Assembly (NCBI GenBank): GCA_003240775.1 | Contig: QFNI01000018.1 | Coordinates: 28,294-92,293 of the forward strand | DNA: 64,000 nucleotides | From: Mesorhizobium amorphae | Lineage (GTDB): Bacteria; Pseudomonadota; Alphaproteobacteria; Rhizobiales; Rhizobiaceae | Direction: 5' to 3' | In this document: in pieces, positions 44,130 to 53,127 of the stretch | How the letters are laid out: each line of letters begins with the position of its first letter | How positions within the stretch are numbered: the first letter of the stretch is position 1 | Notes under the pieces: model-generated | Told to the model about the DNA's origin: nothing | Databases searched by the model: none | What the model saw: the letters and a program-made list of their open reading frames with translations, nothing else | Position numbers and translations under genes: made by a program

Positions 44130-45180
44130 CGGACTTCTTCTCCTTGGCGGCGCCGCTGGCCAGGCGCCGCAGGGCGGCGACGTTGCGGAAGAACTCGCGC
44201 AGCGGCTGTGCGGGCGTGCCCGCCCATTTCTCGCCGGCCGGCACATCGTTCATCACGCCGCTCGCCGCCGCAAGCTGCGCGCCGCTGCCGATGGTGAGGT
44301 GGTCGGCGAGGCCCACGCGCCCGCCCATCATCACACCGTCCCCCAGCACGGTGGAGCCGGAGATTCCGCAATGGCTGGCGATCAGGCAGTGACGGCCGAT
44401 GCGCACATTGTGGGCAATCTGGACGAGGTTGTCGATCTTGGTGTTCTCGCCGATCACGGTGTCGTCGAGCGCGCCGCGGTCGATCGTGGTGCCCGCGCCG
44501 ATCTCGACATCGTCCTGGATGATCACGCGGCCGAGCTGCGGGATCTTCATGGGGCCGCGCGGGCCGCTGACATAACCGAAGCCATCCTGGCCGATGCGCA
44601 CGCCGCCGTGGATCACCACGCGGTTGCCGACATGGGCGTTCTGCACGGAAGTGTGCGGCCCGATGAAGCCGTTGCGGCCGATGCGGCAGGAGCGGCCGAT
44701 CACGGCATAGGGCGCAATCACCGTGCCCGCGCCGATGGCGGCCCCCTCGCCGACCACCGCTCCCGGCTCGACCACCGCTCCTTCCTCGATCCTTGCGGAG
44801 GGATGGACGATGGCATGGGGAGAGATGCCGGTTTCGCCGGTGACAGCGGTGGGTTGAGCGGCGGCGGGGAAGAGATGGCCTTCGATCAGCGCGAAGGCAT
44901 AATGCGGCTTGGGCGTCACGAGAGCCACGACACCGGCCGGCACGGAATCAGCGAGATCGGCCGGGCAGAGCACGGCGCTCGCCTTGAGTTCGGTCAGGAG
45001 GGAGGCTTGCTTGCGGCCTTCCACGAAGGCCAGATCGCCCTCGCCTGCATTGGCGGCGGCGGCGACACCCGTGATCACGACCGAGCCTCGAGAGGGGTCT
45101 GCCAGCACGGCTCCCGTCAGCTTCGCCACCTCGCTCGTGGTGAGGCGGGCGGCTGCGGGAAAGAAGGTTTCGTCTGTCAT
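44122..45180 (-). CDS. lpxD: UDP-3-O-acylglucosamine N-acyltransferase
   Basis: LpxD adds the N-linked acyl chain in the third step of lipid A synthesis. The 352-residue protein has an N-terminal uridine-binding domain (about 1-110), then a hexapeptide-repeat beta helix with RIGQDGFGYVSG and the catalytic-His region VQIAHNVRIGRHCLIASHCGISGS (read in segments). It ends with a C-terminal helix from about residue 315. It follows bamA by about 58 bp, which contain a hairpin. Confidence 0.96.
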   Translation of the reverse strand: MTDETFFPAAARLTTSEVAKLTGAVLADPSRGSVVITGVAAAANAGEGDLAFVEGRKQASLLTELKASAVLCPADLADSVPAGVVALVTPKPHYAFALIEGHLFPAAAQPTAVTGETGISPHAIVHPSARIEEGAVVEPGAVVGEGAAIGAGTVIAPYAVIGRSCRIGRNGFIGPHTSVQNAHVGNRVVIHGGVRIGQDGFGYVSGPRGPMKIPQLGRVIIQDDVEIGAGTTIDRGALDDTVIGENTKIDNLVQIAHNVRIGRHCLIASHCGISGSTVLGDGVMMGGRVGLADHLTIGSGAQLAAASGVMNDVPAGEKWAGTPAQPLREFFRNVAALRRLASGAAKEKKSDV

Positions 45181-45190
45181 GATGTGCAGC

Positions 45191-45222
45191 GGCCCTGCCG
45201 CGATTCGAAGCGCAGCAGGGCC
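45191..45222 (-). terminator. Hairpin between bamA and lpxD
   Basis: An 8-bp stem, GGCCCTGC (45191-45198) with GCAGGGCC (45215-45222), is extended inside by a further short helix. It lies 17 bp past the bamA stop on the minus strand. No U-tract follows, so it may attenuate rather than end transcription into lpxD. Confidence 0.5.
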
Positions 45223-45238
45223 CGCATGGATGCCTTGA

Positions 45239-47611
45239 TCAGAAGCGGGTCGAGATGCCGAAGTTGAAGTTCTCTTCCTCGTCGCTTTCCTGCTTCTTGA
45301 TCGGCACGGTGTAATCGACGCGCAGCGGACCGAAGGGCGAAGCCCAGATCAGGCCGGCACCGACCGAGGCGCGGATTTCCGAGTCGGTCGAGACCGGATT
45401 GGTCGCGAGGTTGTTGCCGAACAGCGAGGCGACATCGGCGAACACCGCACCCTTCAGGCCGAAGCTTTCGGGGATGGCGGGCAGCGGGAACTGGGCTTCC
45501 GCCGAAGCGTGCCAGTAGGACGTGCCGCCGAGGTGATCGTAGTCGCCGTCGCCGAGATCGTCGGCCGGGCCCATGCCGTTGAACTTGAAGCCGCGGATGA
45601 TGCGGTCCGAGCTCTTGAAGTGGTCGAACACGCGCAGGTTCTCATCGCCATAGGCGGTGATGTGGCCCGCGCCGCCGGTCAGAAGGCCGACGATGTCGAG
45701 CTCTTCGGAGAGCGTGTGGTAGTAGGTGCCGCGCGTCGTGAACTTCACCCATTCGGCATCACCACCCAGGCCAGCCGCTTCGACCGTGCCGTTGGCGAAG
45801 ATGCCCGAATGCGGGTTCTGCATGTCGTCGATCGTGTTGTAGACGAGCGACGCCGAAACAGACGACTTGATCCAGGGGCTGTTTTCGACCGCATCGACGA
45901 TGGCCGTCGAGATGTTGCAGTCCGGATCGGGAGAGCCGGCCACATCAGGATCGTCGCAGCGCTCGGTGAAGTCGTATTTCTCGTGCACGTAGTTGTAGGC
46001 AAGCTGCGTCGACAGGGCCTGCGTGATCGGCAGGCCGAAGCGCACCGTGGCGCCCGTCGATTCGGCGTCGTAATTGTCGTAGTCGCGCGTCGAGCGGTAG
46101 ATGTCGAAGCCCGCTGCGATGCGACGGCCGAGGAAGTAGGGCTCGGTGAAGGACAGGCGATAGTCGCGCGAGTCCTCGCCGCCGCCTGCGGAGAAGCGGA
46201 TGAACTGGCCGCGGCCCAGGAAGTTGCGCTCGGCGATCGAGCCTTCCACGGAGGGACCGGAGCTTTCGCCGCCCGTGGTGTAGCCTGCGCCGATCGAGAA
46301 CTCGCCGGTGGACTTCTCCACGAGGTCGACCACGAGCACCACCTGGTCGGCTTCGGCGCCGGGCACGGTGGAAATCTCGACGGACTCGAAGAAGCCCAGC
46401 GCTTCCAGGCGGCGCTTGGCGCGCTGGATCAGGACCTGATTGAACGCGTCGCCCTCGGACACGTCGAACTCGCGACGGATCACGTAGTCGCGGGTGCGGG
46501 TGTTGCCGCGGATCTCGATGCGCTCGACATAGGTGCGCGGACCCTGGTCCACGGCATAGACCACGTCGATGGTGCGGTTCTCGAAGTTGCGGTCGCCGCG
46601 CGGGGTGACCTGCGCGAAGGCGTAGCCCATGCCGGCCACGCGCTCGGTGACGGCGACGATCGAGTCCTCGATGTCGGTCGCGTTGTAGACCTGGCCGGGC
46701 GAAGTCTCCACCGACGAGCGCAGCGTCTCGCCGTCCACGCCGGGGATGGTGCTTTCGACCGAGATGTTGCCGAAGGTGTAGCGCTGGCCTTCGTCCACCG
46801 TGATGTTGATCACGTACTGGTTGTTGGCCTCGTCGAGCTCGGCTGAGGACGACACCACCTGGAAGTCGGCATAGCCGCGGTTGAAGTAGAAGCGGCGCAG
46901 CGCTTCCTCGTCGGCGCGCAGACGCTGCTCGTCATAGACGTCGTCGCGGAACAGGAAGGACAGGAAGTTGGAGCGCTTGATCGAGATCACTTCCGACAGG
47001 CGGCGGTCGGAATAGGCCTCGTTGCCGATGAAATTGATCGAGGCGATCTTGGTGCGGTCGCCTTCGTTGATCTCAAACACCACGTTGACGCGGTTCTCGC
47101 CGAGATCGACCACCTGGGTGGTGACGGTGGCGTCGTCGCGGCCGATCTGGCGATAGGCCTGACGCACGTTCTCGGCGTCCGAATCGAGGGTCGCCTGCGA
47201 GAAGGTCGAACGCGGCTTCAGCGTCGCCACCTGGGTGAGCTGCGCGTCCTTGATCTTGCTGTTGCCCTGGAAGAGCACCTGGTTGACGACCTGGTACTCC
47301 TGCACCTCGACAACGAGCGTCGAACCACGCTGGTTGATGGAGACGTCGGAGAACAGGCCGGTGGCGAAGAGGCGCTTGACCGCCTCGTCCACATCGGTAC
47401 CCGAGAAATTCTGGCCGGAACGGATGCCGACATAGTCGCGCACGGTGGACGCATCCACACGCTGGTTGCCGCGGACCTCGACGCTGCTGACAACGGCAGC
47501 CTGCGCAACGGAGACCGCGACGACCTGCACGGCGGCAGCGCCGGCGACGGTCAGTCCGGTGGAAAGCGCAATCGCGGAGGCGGCGCCAAACAAGCTCGAA
47601 GATGCCTTCAT
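45239..47611 (-). CDS. bamA: Outer-membrane protein assembly factor BamA
   Basis: BamA is the core of the BAM machine that folds beta-barrel proteins into the outer membrane. The 790-residue protein has a signal peptide (about 1-38, ending SVAQA). Five POTRA repeats follow to about residue 420 (the first begins VSSVEVRGNQRVDASTV). The rest is a 16-strand Omp85 barrel containing FIRFSAGGGEDSRDYRLSFTEPYFLG (read in segments) and a terminal NFGISTRF strand ending in Phe. A start 20 codons upstream would precede the signal peptide and was rejected. Placement between rseP and lpxD is the standard arrangement. Confidence 0.96.
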   Translation of the reverse strand: MKASSSLFGAASAIALSTGLTVAGAAAVQVVAVSVAQAAVVSSVEVRGNQRVDASTVRDYVGIRSGQNFSGTDVDEAVKRLFATGLFSDVSINQRGSTLVVEVQEYQVVNQVLFQGNSKIKDAQLTQVATLKPRSTFSQATLDSDAENVRQAYRQIGRDDATVTTQVVDLGENRVNVVFEINEGDRTKIASINFIGNEAYSDRRLSEVISIKRSNFLSFLFRDDVYDEQRLRADEEALRRFYFNRGYADFQVVSSSAELDEANNQYVINITVDEGQRYTFGNISVESTIPGVDGETLRSSVETSPGQVYNATDIEDSIVAVTERVAGMGYAFAQVTPRGDRNFENRTIDVVYAVDQGPRTYVERIEIRGNTRTRDYVIRREFDVSEGDAFNQVLIQRAKRRLEALGFFESVEISTVPGAEADQVVLVVDLVEKSTGEFSIGAGYTTGGESSGPSVEGSIAERNFLGRGQFIRFSAGGGEDSRDYRLSFTEPYFLGRRIAAGFDIYRSTRDYDNYDAESTGATVRFGLPITQALSTQLAYNYVHEKYDFTERCDDPDVAGSPDPDCNISTAIVDAVENSPWIKSSVSASLVYNTIDDMQNPHSGIFANGTVEAAGLGGDAEWVKFTTRGTYYHTLSEELDIVGLLTGGAGHITAYGDENLRVFDHFKSSDRIIRGFKFNGMGPADDLGDGDYDHLGGTSYWHASAEAQFPLPAIPESFGLKGAVFADVASLFGNNLATNPVSTDSEIRASVGAGLIWASPFGPLRVDYTVPIKKQESDEEENFNFGISTRF

Positions 47612-47830
47612 AGGCCTATGTAACCTTTTCTCGAAGTCCCCACGGCGAGAAATCCGGACGTCGCGGCCCAACCCCTGGCCCCGTCATAACCGTATTTTCC
47701 TACTACGCAAGGTTTCTGGTTAATCGCCGTTTACTGACGGGCGCAGCGTGGCATTCGCGTCACGCCAATCGCTGGCCATGGTGAAGAGATGGTTGCCGAG
47801 ACCTTTTGCGCATCTGTCGAATGCAGGGTT

Positions 47831-48967
47831 TCAACAACCGAAGATGTCGTTCCAGAACACGAAGACCATGAAGCCCAGCACCAGCGCGAAGCCGACCCGG
47901 TATACCGCCTCCATCGCCCGCTCGGACACCGGCCGCCGCCTTGCGGCCTCGATCGCATAGAAGGCCAGGTGCCCGCCGTCCAGCGGGGGTATCGGCAAAA
48001 GGTTGAGGATTCCGATGCCGACGGACAAAAGTGCCGCGAGCTGGACCAGCATGGGGAAGCCGACCTTGGCCGCGTTCTCCGCCATGCCCGCGATGCGCAC
48101 GGGACCGCCGAGCTGGCAGCGATCTTCGCGGCCCACGACGAATCGGCGCAGGAACTGGCCGGTGCGCGCGATCACGTCGCCCGTCTCCACCACCGCCTGG
48201 CCGAGCGCCTCGAGCGGCGAGTATTCGATCAGCTGCGGCTGGCCGACCTCGCGCGTGTTGACGATGCCGATCACCGCCATGCGAATCTCGTTGCCGATCG
48301 GATCGGTTATCTCGCGCACTTCGGGTGTGGCGGTCAGCGTCACGTTCTGGCCGTCGCGCTCCACCACGAAGCGGAGTGCGTCCCCGCCCCGACTGCTCAC
48401 CATGCGCTGCACGTCGCCGAAGCTCGTGACGGCCTGACCGTCGATCTCCTTGAAGCGGTCGCCCGGCTGGAAGCCCGCGCGCTCGGCGGGCGAGCCGACC
48501 TGGACCTCGGCCACCGTGGGCTGGAAGACCTCGCGCCCATAGCTGCCGAAGAAGACGGCAAAGACCGCAATCGTCAGAAGGAAGTTGAAAAGCGGGCCTG
48601 CGAACACGGTGAGCGCACGCTTCCAGACTGGCTGGGTGTGGAAGGCCCGCCGGCGGTCGACATCTGACAGCCCCTGCATCTCCGCCGAATCGGGAGCGCT
48701 CGTGACGTTCATGTCGCCCACGAATTTCACATAGCCGCCGAGTGGCACCAGCGAGAGTTTCCAGCGCGTGCCCCGGCGATCGTTGAAGCCGATGATCTCG
48801 GGTCCGAAGCCGATGGAGAAGGCCTGGACACCGATGCCGCACCAGCGCCCGACGAGATAGTGGCCCATCTCGTGCACGAAGACGACAAGCATGAGCACGA
48901 ACAGGAACGGCACGAGCGTGCCGAGAATCAGGCCGTCCGTTCCGAACACGGAATGAAAGAGGTCCAT
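47831..48967 (-). CDS. rseP: Site-2 zinc protease RseP
   Basis: RseP cuts membrane-embedded substrates such as anti-sigma factors after a first cleavage, linking envelope stress to transcription. The 378-residue inner-membrane protein has the zinc motif HEMGH (His32, Glu33, His36) in the first helix, one PDZ domain near 115-210 (VGSPAERAGFQPGDRF), and the second active-site motif NLLPIPPLDGGHL near residue 318. E. coli RseP has two PDZ domains, while single-PDZ forms are usual in alphaproteobacteria. Which sigma factor it serves is unknown. The bamA gene follows 219 bp downstream. Confidence 0.94.
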   Translation of the reverse strand: MDLFHSVFGTDGLILGTLVPFLFVLMLVVFVHEMGHYLVGRWCGIGVQAFSIGFGPEIIGFNDRRGTRWKLSLVPLGGYVKFVGDMNVTSAPDSAEMQGLSDVDRRRAFHTQPVWKRALTVFAGPLFNFLLTIAVFAVFFGSYGREVFQPTVAEVQVGSPAERAGFQPGDRFKEIDGQAVTSFGDVQRMVSSRGGDALRFVVERDGQNVTLTATPEVREITDPIGNEIRMAVIGIVNTREVGQPQLIEYSPLEALGQAVVETGDVIARTGQFLRRFVVGREDRCQLGGPVRIAGMAENAAKVGFPMLVQLAALLSVGIGILNLLPIPPLDGGHLAFYAIEAARRRPVSERAMEAVYRVGFALVLGFMVFVFWNDIFGC

Positions 48968-49073
48968 CAGGGGCAAGCGTTCCAATGATCGGTGTGCGGC
49001 CTCGCCACGTTGAGAGCGGCATGGCGGCAAAAGCGTGTCCGGCCGACACGGGCAGCGATGGTGCCCCGGCGCG

Positions 49074-49907
49074 TCACTGGGAAAGGATCGTCAGAAAGAC
49101 GGGGATGAGAACGAGAAGGGCCGAGGCCGAGGCCGCTGCGATCAGGCCGTCGGCGCGATCCATCACGCCGCCATGGCCGGGAATGATGCGGCCCGAATCC
49201 TTCATGCCGAAGCGGCGCTTGACCCAGGATTCAAAAAGATCGCCGGCCTGAGACGCCGCGGAAAGCCCCAACAGCGAAAGGAGAACCACCGGATCGATGG
49301 TGATGCCGCTGAAGTGGAGCACAAACGCACCCAGGATGAGGGCGGCCAGCGCGCCGCCGATGGCCCCGCTCCAGGTCTTGTTGGGTGAGATTGACGGCGC
49401 GAGCTTGGGGCCGCCCAGCGCGCGGCCGACGAAGAAGGCACAGATGTCCGTGCCCCAAACGACCGCAAAGAGAATCAGCACCGCGACAATGCCTGGCGGC
49501 GTCATCTCGCGCAGGAAGAACAGCGGAAGGGCTGCGCAGAGCGCGTAGATGAAGCCGCCGACGGTCCAGGCGCCGCGCTCGAGTACCAGGGCCGCCAACG
49601 CCATCACGGCGACCGCGGTGAGGCTGACGGGAAACAGATAAGGGCTGTCGAAGAGAAGCAGCGCGAACACCACCGCCAGAAGCACCCAGCCGACATTCTG
49701 CGCGGTGGCGTTGGCTGCGGCCCGCGTCACCACCGTCCACTCAAGATAGACCAGCGCGCCGAGCGTCACGCAGAAGATGCGAAACGGCAGATCGCCCCAC
49801 CAGACGGCGGTGAGCGCGACGATGCCCAGAACCGTGCCGGACATCACCCGAAGGCTCAGATTGCTGCGCGTACGGCGGGGAGCCCCTGCCCCCTCGGGTT
49901 GCGCCAT
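49074..49907 (-). CDS. cdsA: Phosphatidate cytidylyltransferase
   Basis: CdsA makes CDP-diacylglycerol from phosphatidate and CTP, the branch point for all phospholipids. The 277-residue integral membrane protein has about eight hydrophobic segments and the family signature SPNKTWSGAIGGALAALILG (read in segments) near residue 175. The C-terminal SQAGDLFESWVKRRFGMKDSG and PGHGGVMDRADGL carry the metal-binding Asp residues. The ATG at 49907 shares its A with the uppS TGA. A longer in-frame extension upstream lies in uppS and was rejected. Confidence 0.95.
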   Translation of the reverse strand: MAQPEGAGAPRRTRSNLSLRVMSGTVLGIVALTAVWWGDLPFRIFCVTLGALVYLEWTVVTRAAANATAQNVGWVLLAVVFALLLFDSPYLFPVSLTAVAVMALAALVLERGAWTVGGFIYALCAALPLFFLREMTPPGIVAVLILFAVVWGTDICAFFVGRALGGPKLAPSISPNKTWSGAIGGALAALILGAFVLHFSGITIDPVVLLSLLGLSAASQAGDLFESWVKRRFGMKDSGRIIPGHGGVMDRADGLIAAASASALLVLIPVFLTILSQ

Positions 49908-50629
49908 CAGGAGGCCGCCGCGTCGCGCGCGACCAACCCGCCGAATCGCCGCTCGCGCGCGGCATAGGTGCCGATCGCCTCGCGCAGGTCGCGCTCCGAG
50001 AAGTCCGGCCAGAAGCAGGACAGGAAGACGAGTTCGCTGTAGGCGGCCTGCCAGGGCAGGAAGTTGGACAGACGCATCTCGCCGCTCGTGCGGATCACGA
50101 TGTCGGGGTCGGGGAAGTGGGCGGTGTCGAGCGAGGCGGCAAAGGCCGCATGGGTGATCTCGTCGGGCTGGAGATGCCCGCTGGCGATGCCCTGGGCGAG
50201 CTTGCGCACGGTGCGGACGATCTCGTCGCGGCCGCCATAGTTGAAGGCGATCACGAGGTTGAGACGCTGGTTGCCAGCCGTGAGCGCCTCGGCTTCTTCC
50301 AGAAGCGAGCGGATATCGGGTGCGAGCGCTCCGCGCTCGCCGATCACGCGGACGCGCACGCCCTTGGAATGAAGCTCGGCCAGATCGCGACGGACAAAGA
50401 ACTTGAGCAGGCGCATCAGCCCGCTCACTTCGTCGTCGGGGCGGGACCAGTTTTCCGAGGAGAAGGCATAGACGGTCAGCCACTCGATGCCGAGATCGCC
50501 CGCCGCCTCCACCGTGCGCCGCAAGGCATCGACACCTGCGCGATGACCCGCGAGCCGCGGCAGGCCGCGCGCCTGTGCCCAGCGCCCGTTGCCGTCCATG
50601 ATGATCGCGACATGTGCGGGGATGGTCAT
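49907..50629 (-). CDS. uppS: Undecaprenyl diphosphate synthase
   Basis: UppS (isoprenyl transferase) extends farnesyl diphosphate to the C55 carrier used for peptidoglycan and O-antigen. The 240-residue cis-prenyltransferase has the catalytic Asp and phosphate loop in IIMDGNGRWAQARGLPRLAGHRAG (read in segments), LTVYAFSSENWSRPDDEV, NLVIAFNYGGRDEI and PDIVIRTSGEMRLSNFLPWQ. It overlaps cdsA by one base and follows frr by 36 bp. Together with ispDF elsewhere in the window it belongs to isoprenoid supply. Confidence 0.96.
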   Translation of the reverse strand: MTIPAHVAIIMDGNGRWAQARGLPRLAGHRAGVDALRRTVEAAGDLGIEWLTVYAFSSENWSRPDDEVSGLMRLLKFFVRRDLAELHSKGVRVRVIGERGALAPDIRSLLEEAEALTAGNQRLNLVIAFNYGGRDEIVRTVRKLAQGIASGHLQPDEITHAAFAASLDTAHFPDPDIVIRTSGEMRLSNFLPWQAAYSELVFLSCFWPDFSERDLREAIGTYAARERRFGGLVARDAAAS

Positions 50630-50665
50630 TGTCTCGGGCTTCCCGGCGCCAAGGCGCGGACTGGC

Positions 50666-51232
50666 TTAAACCTGCATGATCTCGGCTTCCTTCTCGGTGA
50701 GCATGCCTTCGATGGACGAGATCGTCTCGTCGGTCATCTTCTGCACGCGTTCCGATTGGGAGCGCGAATCGTCCTGGCTGATGGAGCCGTCCTTTTCGGC
50801 TTTTTTCAGCTGTTCCATGCCGTCGCGGCGCACGTGGCGAGCGGCCACTCGGGCGCTTTCGGCATATTGGTGTGCAATCTTCACCAATTCCTTGCGGCGC
50901 TGCTCGTTGAGCTCGGGCAGCGGGATGCGCAGCGTGGTGCCGTCCATGATGGGGTTGAAGCCGAGATTGGACTCGCGAATGGCGCGATCGACGGCGCCCA
51001 CGAGCTGCTTGTCCCAGACCGAGATCGAGATCATGCGGGGCTCGGGCACCGAGACCGTGCCCACCTGGGAGATGGGCATCGGGCTGCCATAGGCCTGCAC
51101 CATGATCGGATCGAGAAGATTGCTCGAGGCGCGGCCCGTGCGCAGCGAAGCGAGATCGTTCTTGAAAGCGGTGATGGCGCCATCCATGCGCCGCTGAACG
51201 TCCTTGAATTCCACGCCCGTCGTCATCGTCAA
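50666..51232 (-). CDS. frr: Ribosome recycling factor
   Basis: Frr, with EF-G, splits post-termination ribosomes. The 188-residue protein resembles the tRNA-shaped two-domain factor. Helix I is near residues 8-30, and LRTGRASSNLLDPIMVQAYG precedes the beta domain (ISQVGTVSVPEPRMISISVWD, read in segments). Helices II and III end with the IEGMLTEKEAEIMQV tail. The first Met codons read MTMTT, so the start could be two codons later. It is 7 bp after pyrH, forming the conserved rpsB-tsf-pyrH-frr series. Confidence 0.96.
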   Translation of the reverse strand: MTMTTGVEFKDVQRRMDGAITAFKNDLASLRTGRASSNLLDPIMVQAYGSPMPISQVGTVSVPEPRMISISVWDKQLVGAVDRAIRESNLGFNPIMDGTTLRIPLPELNEQRRKELVKIAHQYAESARVAARHVRRDGMEQLKKAEKDGSISQDDSRSQSERVQKMTDETISSIEGMLTEKEAEIMQV

Positions 51233-51239
51233 ACTCCCG

Positions 51240-51974
51240 CTATGCCGCTTTCAATTCATCGGACACGATCGTGCGGCGCCCTTCCCCGCGGAGGATGGCA
51301 CCCAGACCGCCCTGCTCCTGGATGGAGTAGACGATTATCGGAATGTGGTTTTCGCGCGCAAGGGCAATCGCCGACGTGTCCATGATGGCGAGGCCCTGGG
51401 CGAGGACTTCGTCATGGCTGATATGGTCGTAGCGGACAGCCGACGCGTCCTTCTTGGGGTCGGCCGAGTACACGCCGTCCACCTGGGTCGCCTTGAAGAG
51501 CGCATCAGCGCCGATCTCGGCTGCGCGGAGTGCGGCGGCCGTGTCGGTCGTGAAGAAGGGATTGCCCGTGCCGCCGGCAAACAGCACCACCTTGCCCGCA
51601 TCCATGTAGGCAGTTGCCTGGCGCTGGGAGAAGCTCTCGCAGAGCTCGGGCATGGCGATGGCCGAAAGCACGACGCTGTCCACGCCGATCTTGTTGAGCG
51701 CGGTGCGCAGGGCGAGCGAATTGATGACGGTGGCCAGCATGCCCATGTGGTCGCCCGTGATGCGGTCGCCGCCCTTGGATGCCACCGCGACGCCGCGGAA
51801 GATGTTGCCGCCGCCGACCACCACGCCGACATCCACGCCCATCCCGCGGGCTTCCGCGATGTCGGATGCGATGCGGTCGGCGACCGACACGTCGATCCCG
51901 AAGCCTTGCGCTCCCATCAGCGCCTCGCCCGAGGCTTTCAACAGGACACGCCGAAAGAGTGGCTTCTCCGTCAT
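51240..51974 (-). CDS. pyrH: UMP kinase
   Basis: PyrH phosphorylates UMP to UDP in pyrimidine nucleotide synthesis; the bacterial enzyme is hexameric and unrelated to eukaryotic UMP kinases. The 244-residue amino-acid-kinase-fold protein has RVLLKASGEALMG at the N-terminus, VGVVVGGGNIFRGV near residue 57, GDHMGMLATVINSLALR and FAGGTGNPFFTTDTAAALRA (read in segments). It is separated from tsf by 126 bp that contain two hairpins, so it may have its own promoter. Confidence 0.97.
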   Translation of the reverse strand: MTEKPLFRRVLLKASGEALMGAQGFGIDVSVADRIASDIAEARGMGVDVGVVVGGGNIFRGVAVASKGGDRITGDHMGMLATVINSLALRTALNKIGVDSVVLSAIAMPELCESFSQRQATAYMDAGKVVLFAGGTGNPFFTTDTAAALRAAEIGADALFKATQVDGVYSADPKKDASAVRYDHISHDEVLAQGLAIMDTSAIALARENHIPIIVYSIQEQGGLGAILRGEGRRTIVSDELKAA

Positions 51975-52011
51975 CGAGCTTCCATCCCGCCTGAAATCTT
52001 CTTGTCGTGAA

Positions 52012-52075
52012 GCGCCCGAAGGCCGGGCGCGGGCCGCGAATACACGAAGGGCGCCGCGATGTCACGCAGCGCCCT
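52012..52075 (-). terminator. Two hairpins after tsf
   Basis: Just past the tsf stop on the minus strand, AGGGCGC (52048-52054) pairs with GCGCCCT (52069-52075) around a loop that can itself pair GCG with CGC. A second 7-bp hairpin, GCGCCCG (52012-52018) with CGGGCGC (52024-52030), lies further on. The pair separates tsf from pyrH and may act as a partial terminator. Confidence 0.55.
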
Positions 52076-52100
52076 CCGGCTAACGAATGGTGGAAGAGTG

Positions 52101-53024
52101 TTACTTCTTGACGGCGGCGGCCACTTCGGCCGCGAAGTCGGTCTCTTCGCGCTCGATGCCTTCGCCGAGAGCGAAGCGCACGAAGCCCGAGATCTTGGCG
52201 GGGGCGCCGATGTCCTTTTCGGCTTCCTTGAGCGCCTTCTCGACCGTCAGGTCGGGGTTCAGCACGAAAGCCTGCTTCACGAGCACGACTTCCTCGTAGA
52301 ACTTGCGCAGGCGGCCTTCCACCATCTTCTCGATGATGTTCTCCGGCTTGCCGGACTGGCGCGCCTGGTCGGAGAAGATCGCGCGCTCACGCTCCACATG
52401 GGCCTGATCCAGCTCGGTCTCGTTGAGCGAGAGCGGGTTGGTGGCCGCCACATGCATGGCGACCTGGCGGGCGAACGCACGAGCGGCTTCCTGATCGCCG
52501 TCCGTCTCGATGGCGACGAGCACGCCGAGCTTGCCCAGGTTCTCGCCGACCGAGTTGTGGACATAGGTCGCCACAGCGCCCTTGGAGACGTCGAGCGCCT
52601 TCGAGCGGCGGAAGGAAAGGTTCTCGCCGATGGTGCCGACGGCGTCCTTGATGGTCTCGGTGACCGACTTGGTGGAGCCGGGGTAGCGGGCCTCGGCCAC
52701 GGCTTCCGTGCTGCCATCGGTTTCGAGCGCGACCTGCGCCACGTTGCGCACGATCTCCTGGAAGGCGTCGTTGCGCGCCACGAAGTCGGTCTCGGAGTTG
52801 ACCTCGACGACCACGGCGCGGTTGCCGTCGGCGGCAACGCCGATCAGGCCCTCGGCTGCGGTGCGTCCCGCCTTCTTGTCGGCCTTGGCGATGCCCTTCT
52901 TGCGCAGCCAGTCGACGGCGGCTTCCATGTCGCCGTTCGTCTCGTTCAGGGCTGCCTTGCAGTCCATCATGCCCGCGCCGGTCAGCTCGCGGAGTTCCTT
53001 CACCTGTGCAGCCGAGATGCTCAT
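52101..53024 (-). CDS. tsf: Translation elongation factor Ts
   Basis: EF-Ts exchanges GDP for GTP on EF-Tu. The 307-residue protein starts MSISAAQVKELRELTGAGMMDCKAAL with the conserved N-terminal helix (read in segments), followed by WLRKKGIAKADKKAGRTAAEGLI and the core motif EVNSETDFVARND near residue 75. It continues through two core subdomains to FVRFALGEGIE. The ATG at 53024 has an AGAGGATGAG ribosome site. An in-frame extension through the rpsB end was rejected. It lies 103 bp after rpsB, with two hairpins in between. Confidence 0.97.
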   Translation of the reverse strand: MSISAAQVKELRELTGAGMMDCKAALNETNGDMEAAVDWLRKKGIAKADKKAGRTAAEGLIGVAADGNRAVVVEVNSETDFVARNDAFQEIVRNVAQVALETDGSTEAVAEARYPGSTKSVTETIKDAVGTIGENLSFRRSKALDVSKGAVATYVHNSVGENLGKLGVLVAIETDGDQEAARAFARQVAMHVAATNPLSLNETELDQAHVERERAIFSDQARQSGKPENIIEKMVEGRLRKFYEEVVLVKQAFVLNPDLTVEKALKEAEKDIGAPAKISGFVRFALGEGIEREETDFAAEVAAAVKK

Positions 53025-53058
53025 CTCATCCTCTTTAGAATGCTGTCGAATGTGCGAA

Positions 53059-53121
53059 GCGCACCGCCGGGGTTCGGCGGTGCGCGTGGGGAGTGGGCCG
53101 GGGGCGGGCTGAAGCCCGCCC
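53059..53121 (-). terminator. Two hairpins between rpsB and tsf
   Basis: A first hairpin, GGGCGGGCT (53102-53110) with AGCCCGCCC (53113-53121), sits 6 bp past the rpsB stop on the minus strand. A second is an 11-bp stem, GCGCACCGCCG (53059-53069) with CGGCGGTGCGC (53075-53085). Neither has a U-tract. They may attenuate readthrough from rpsB into tsf, or protect the mRNA end. Confidence 0.5.
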
Positions 53122-53127
53122 GAAGCG

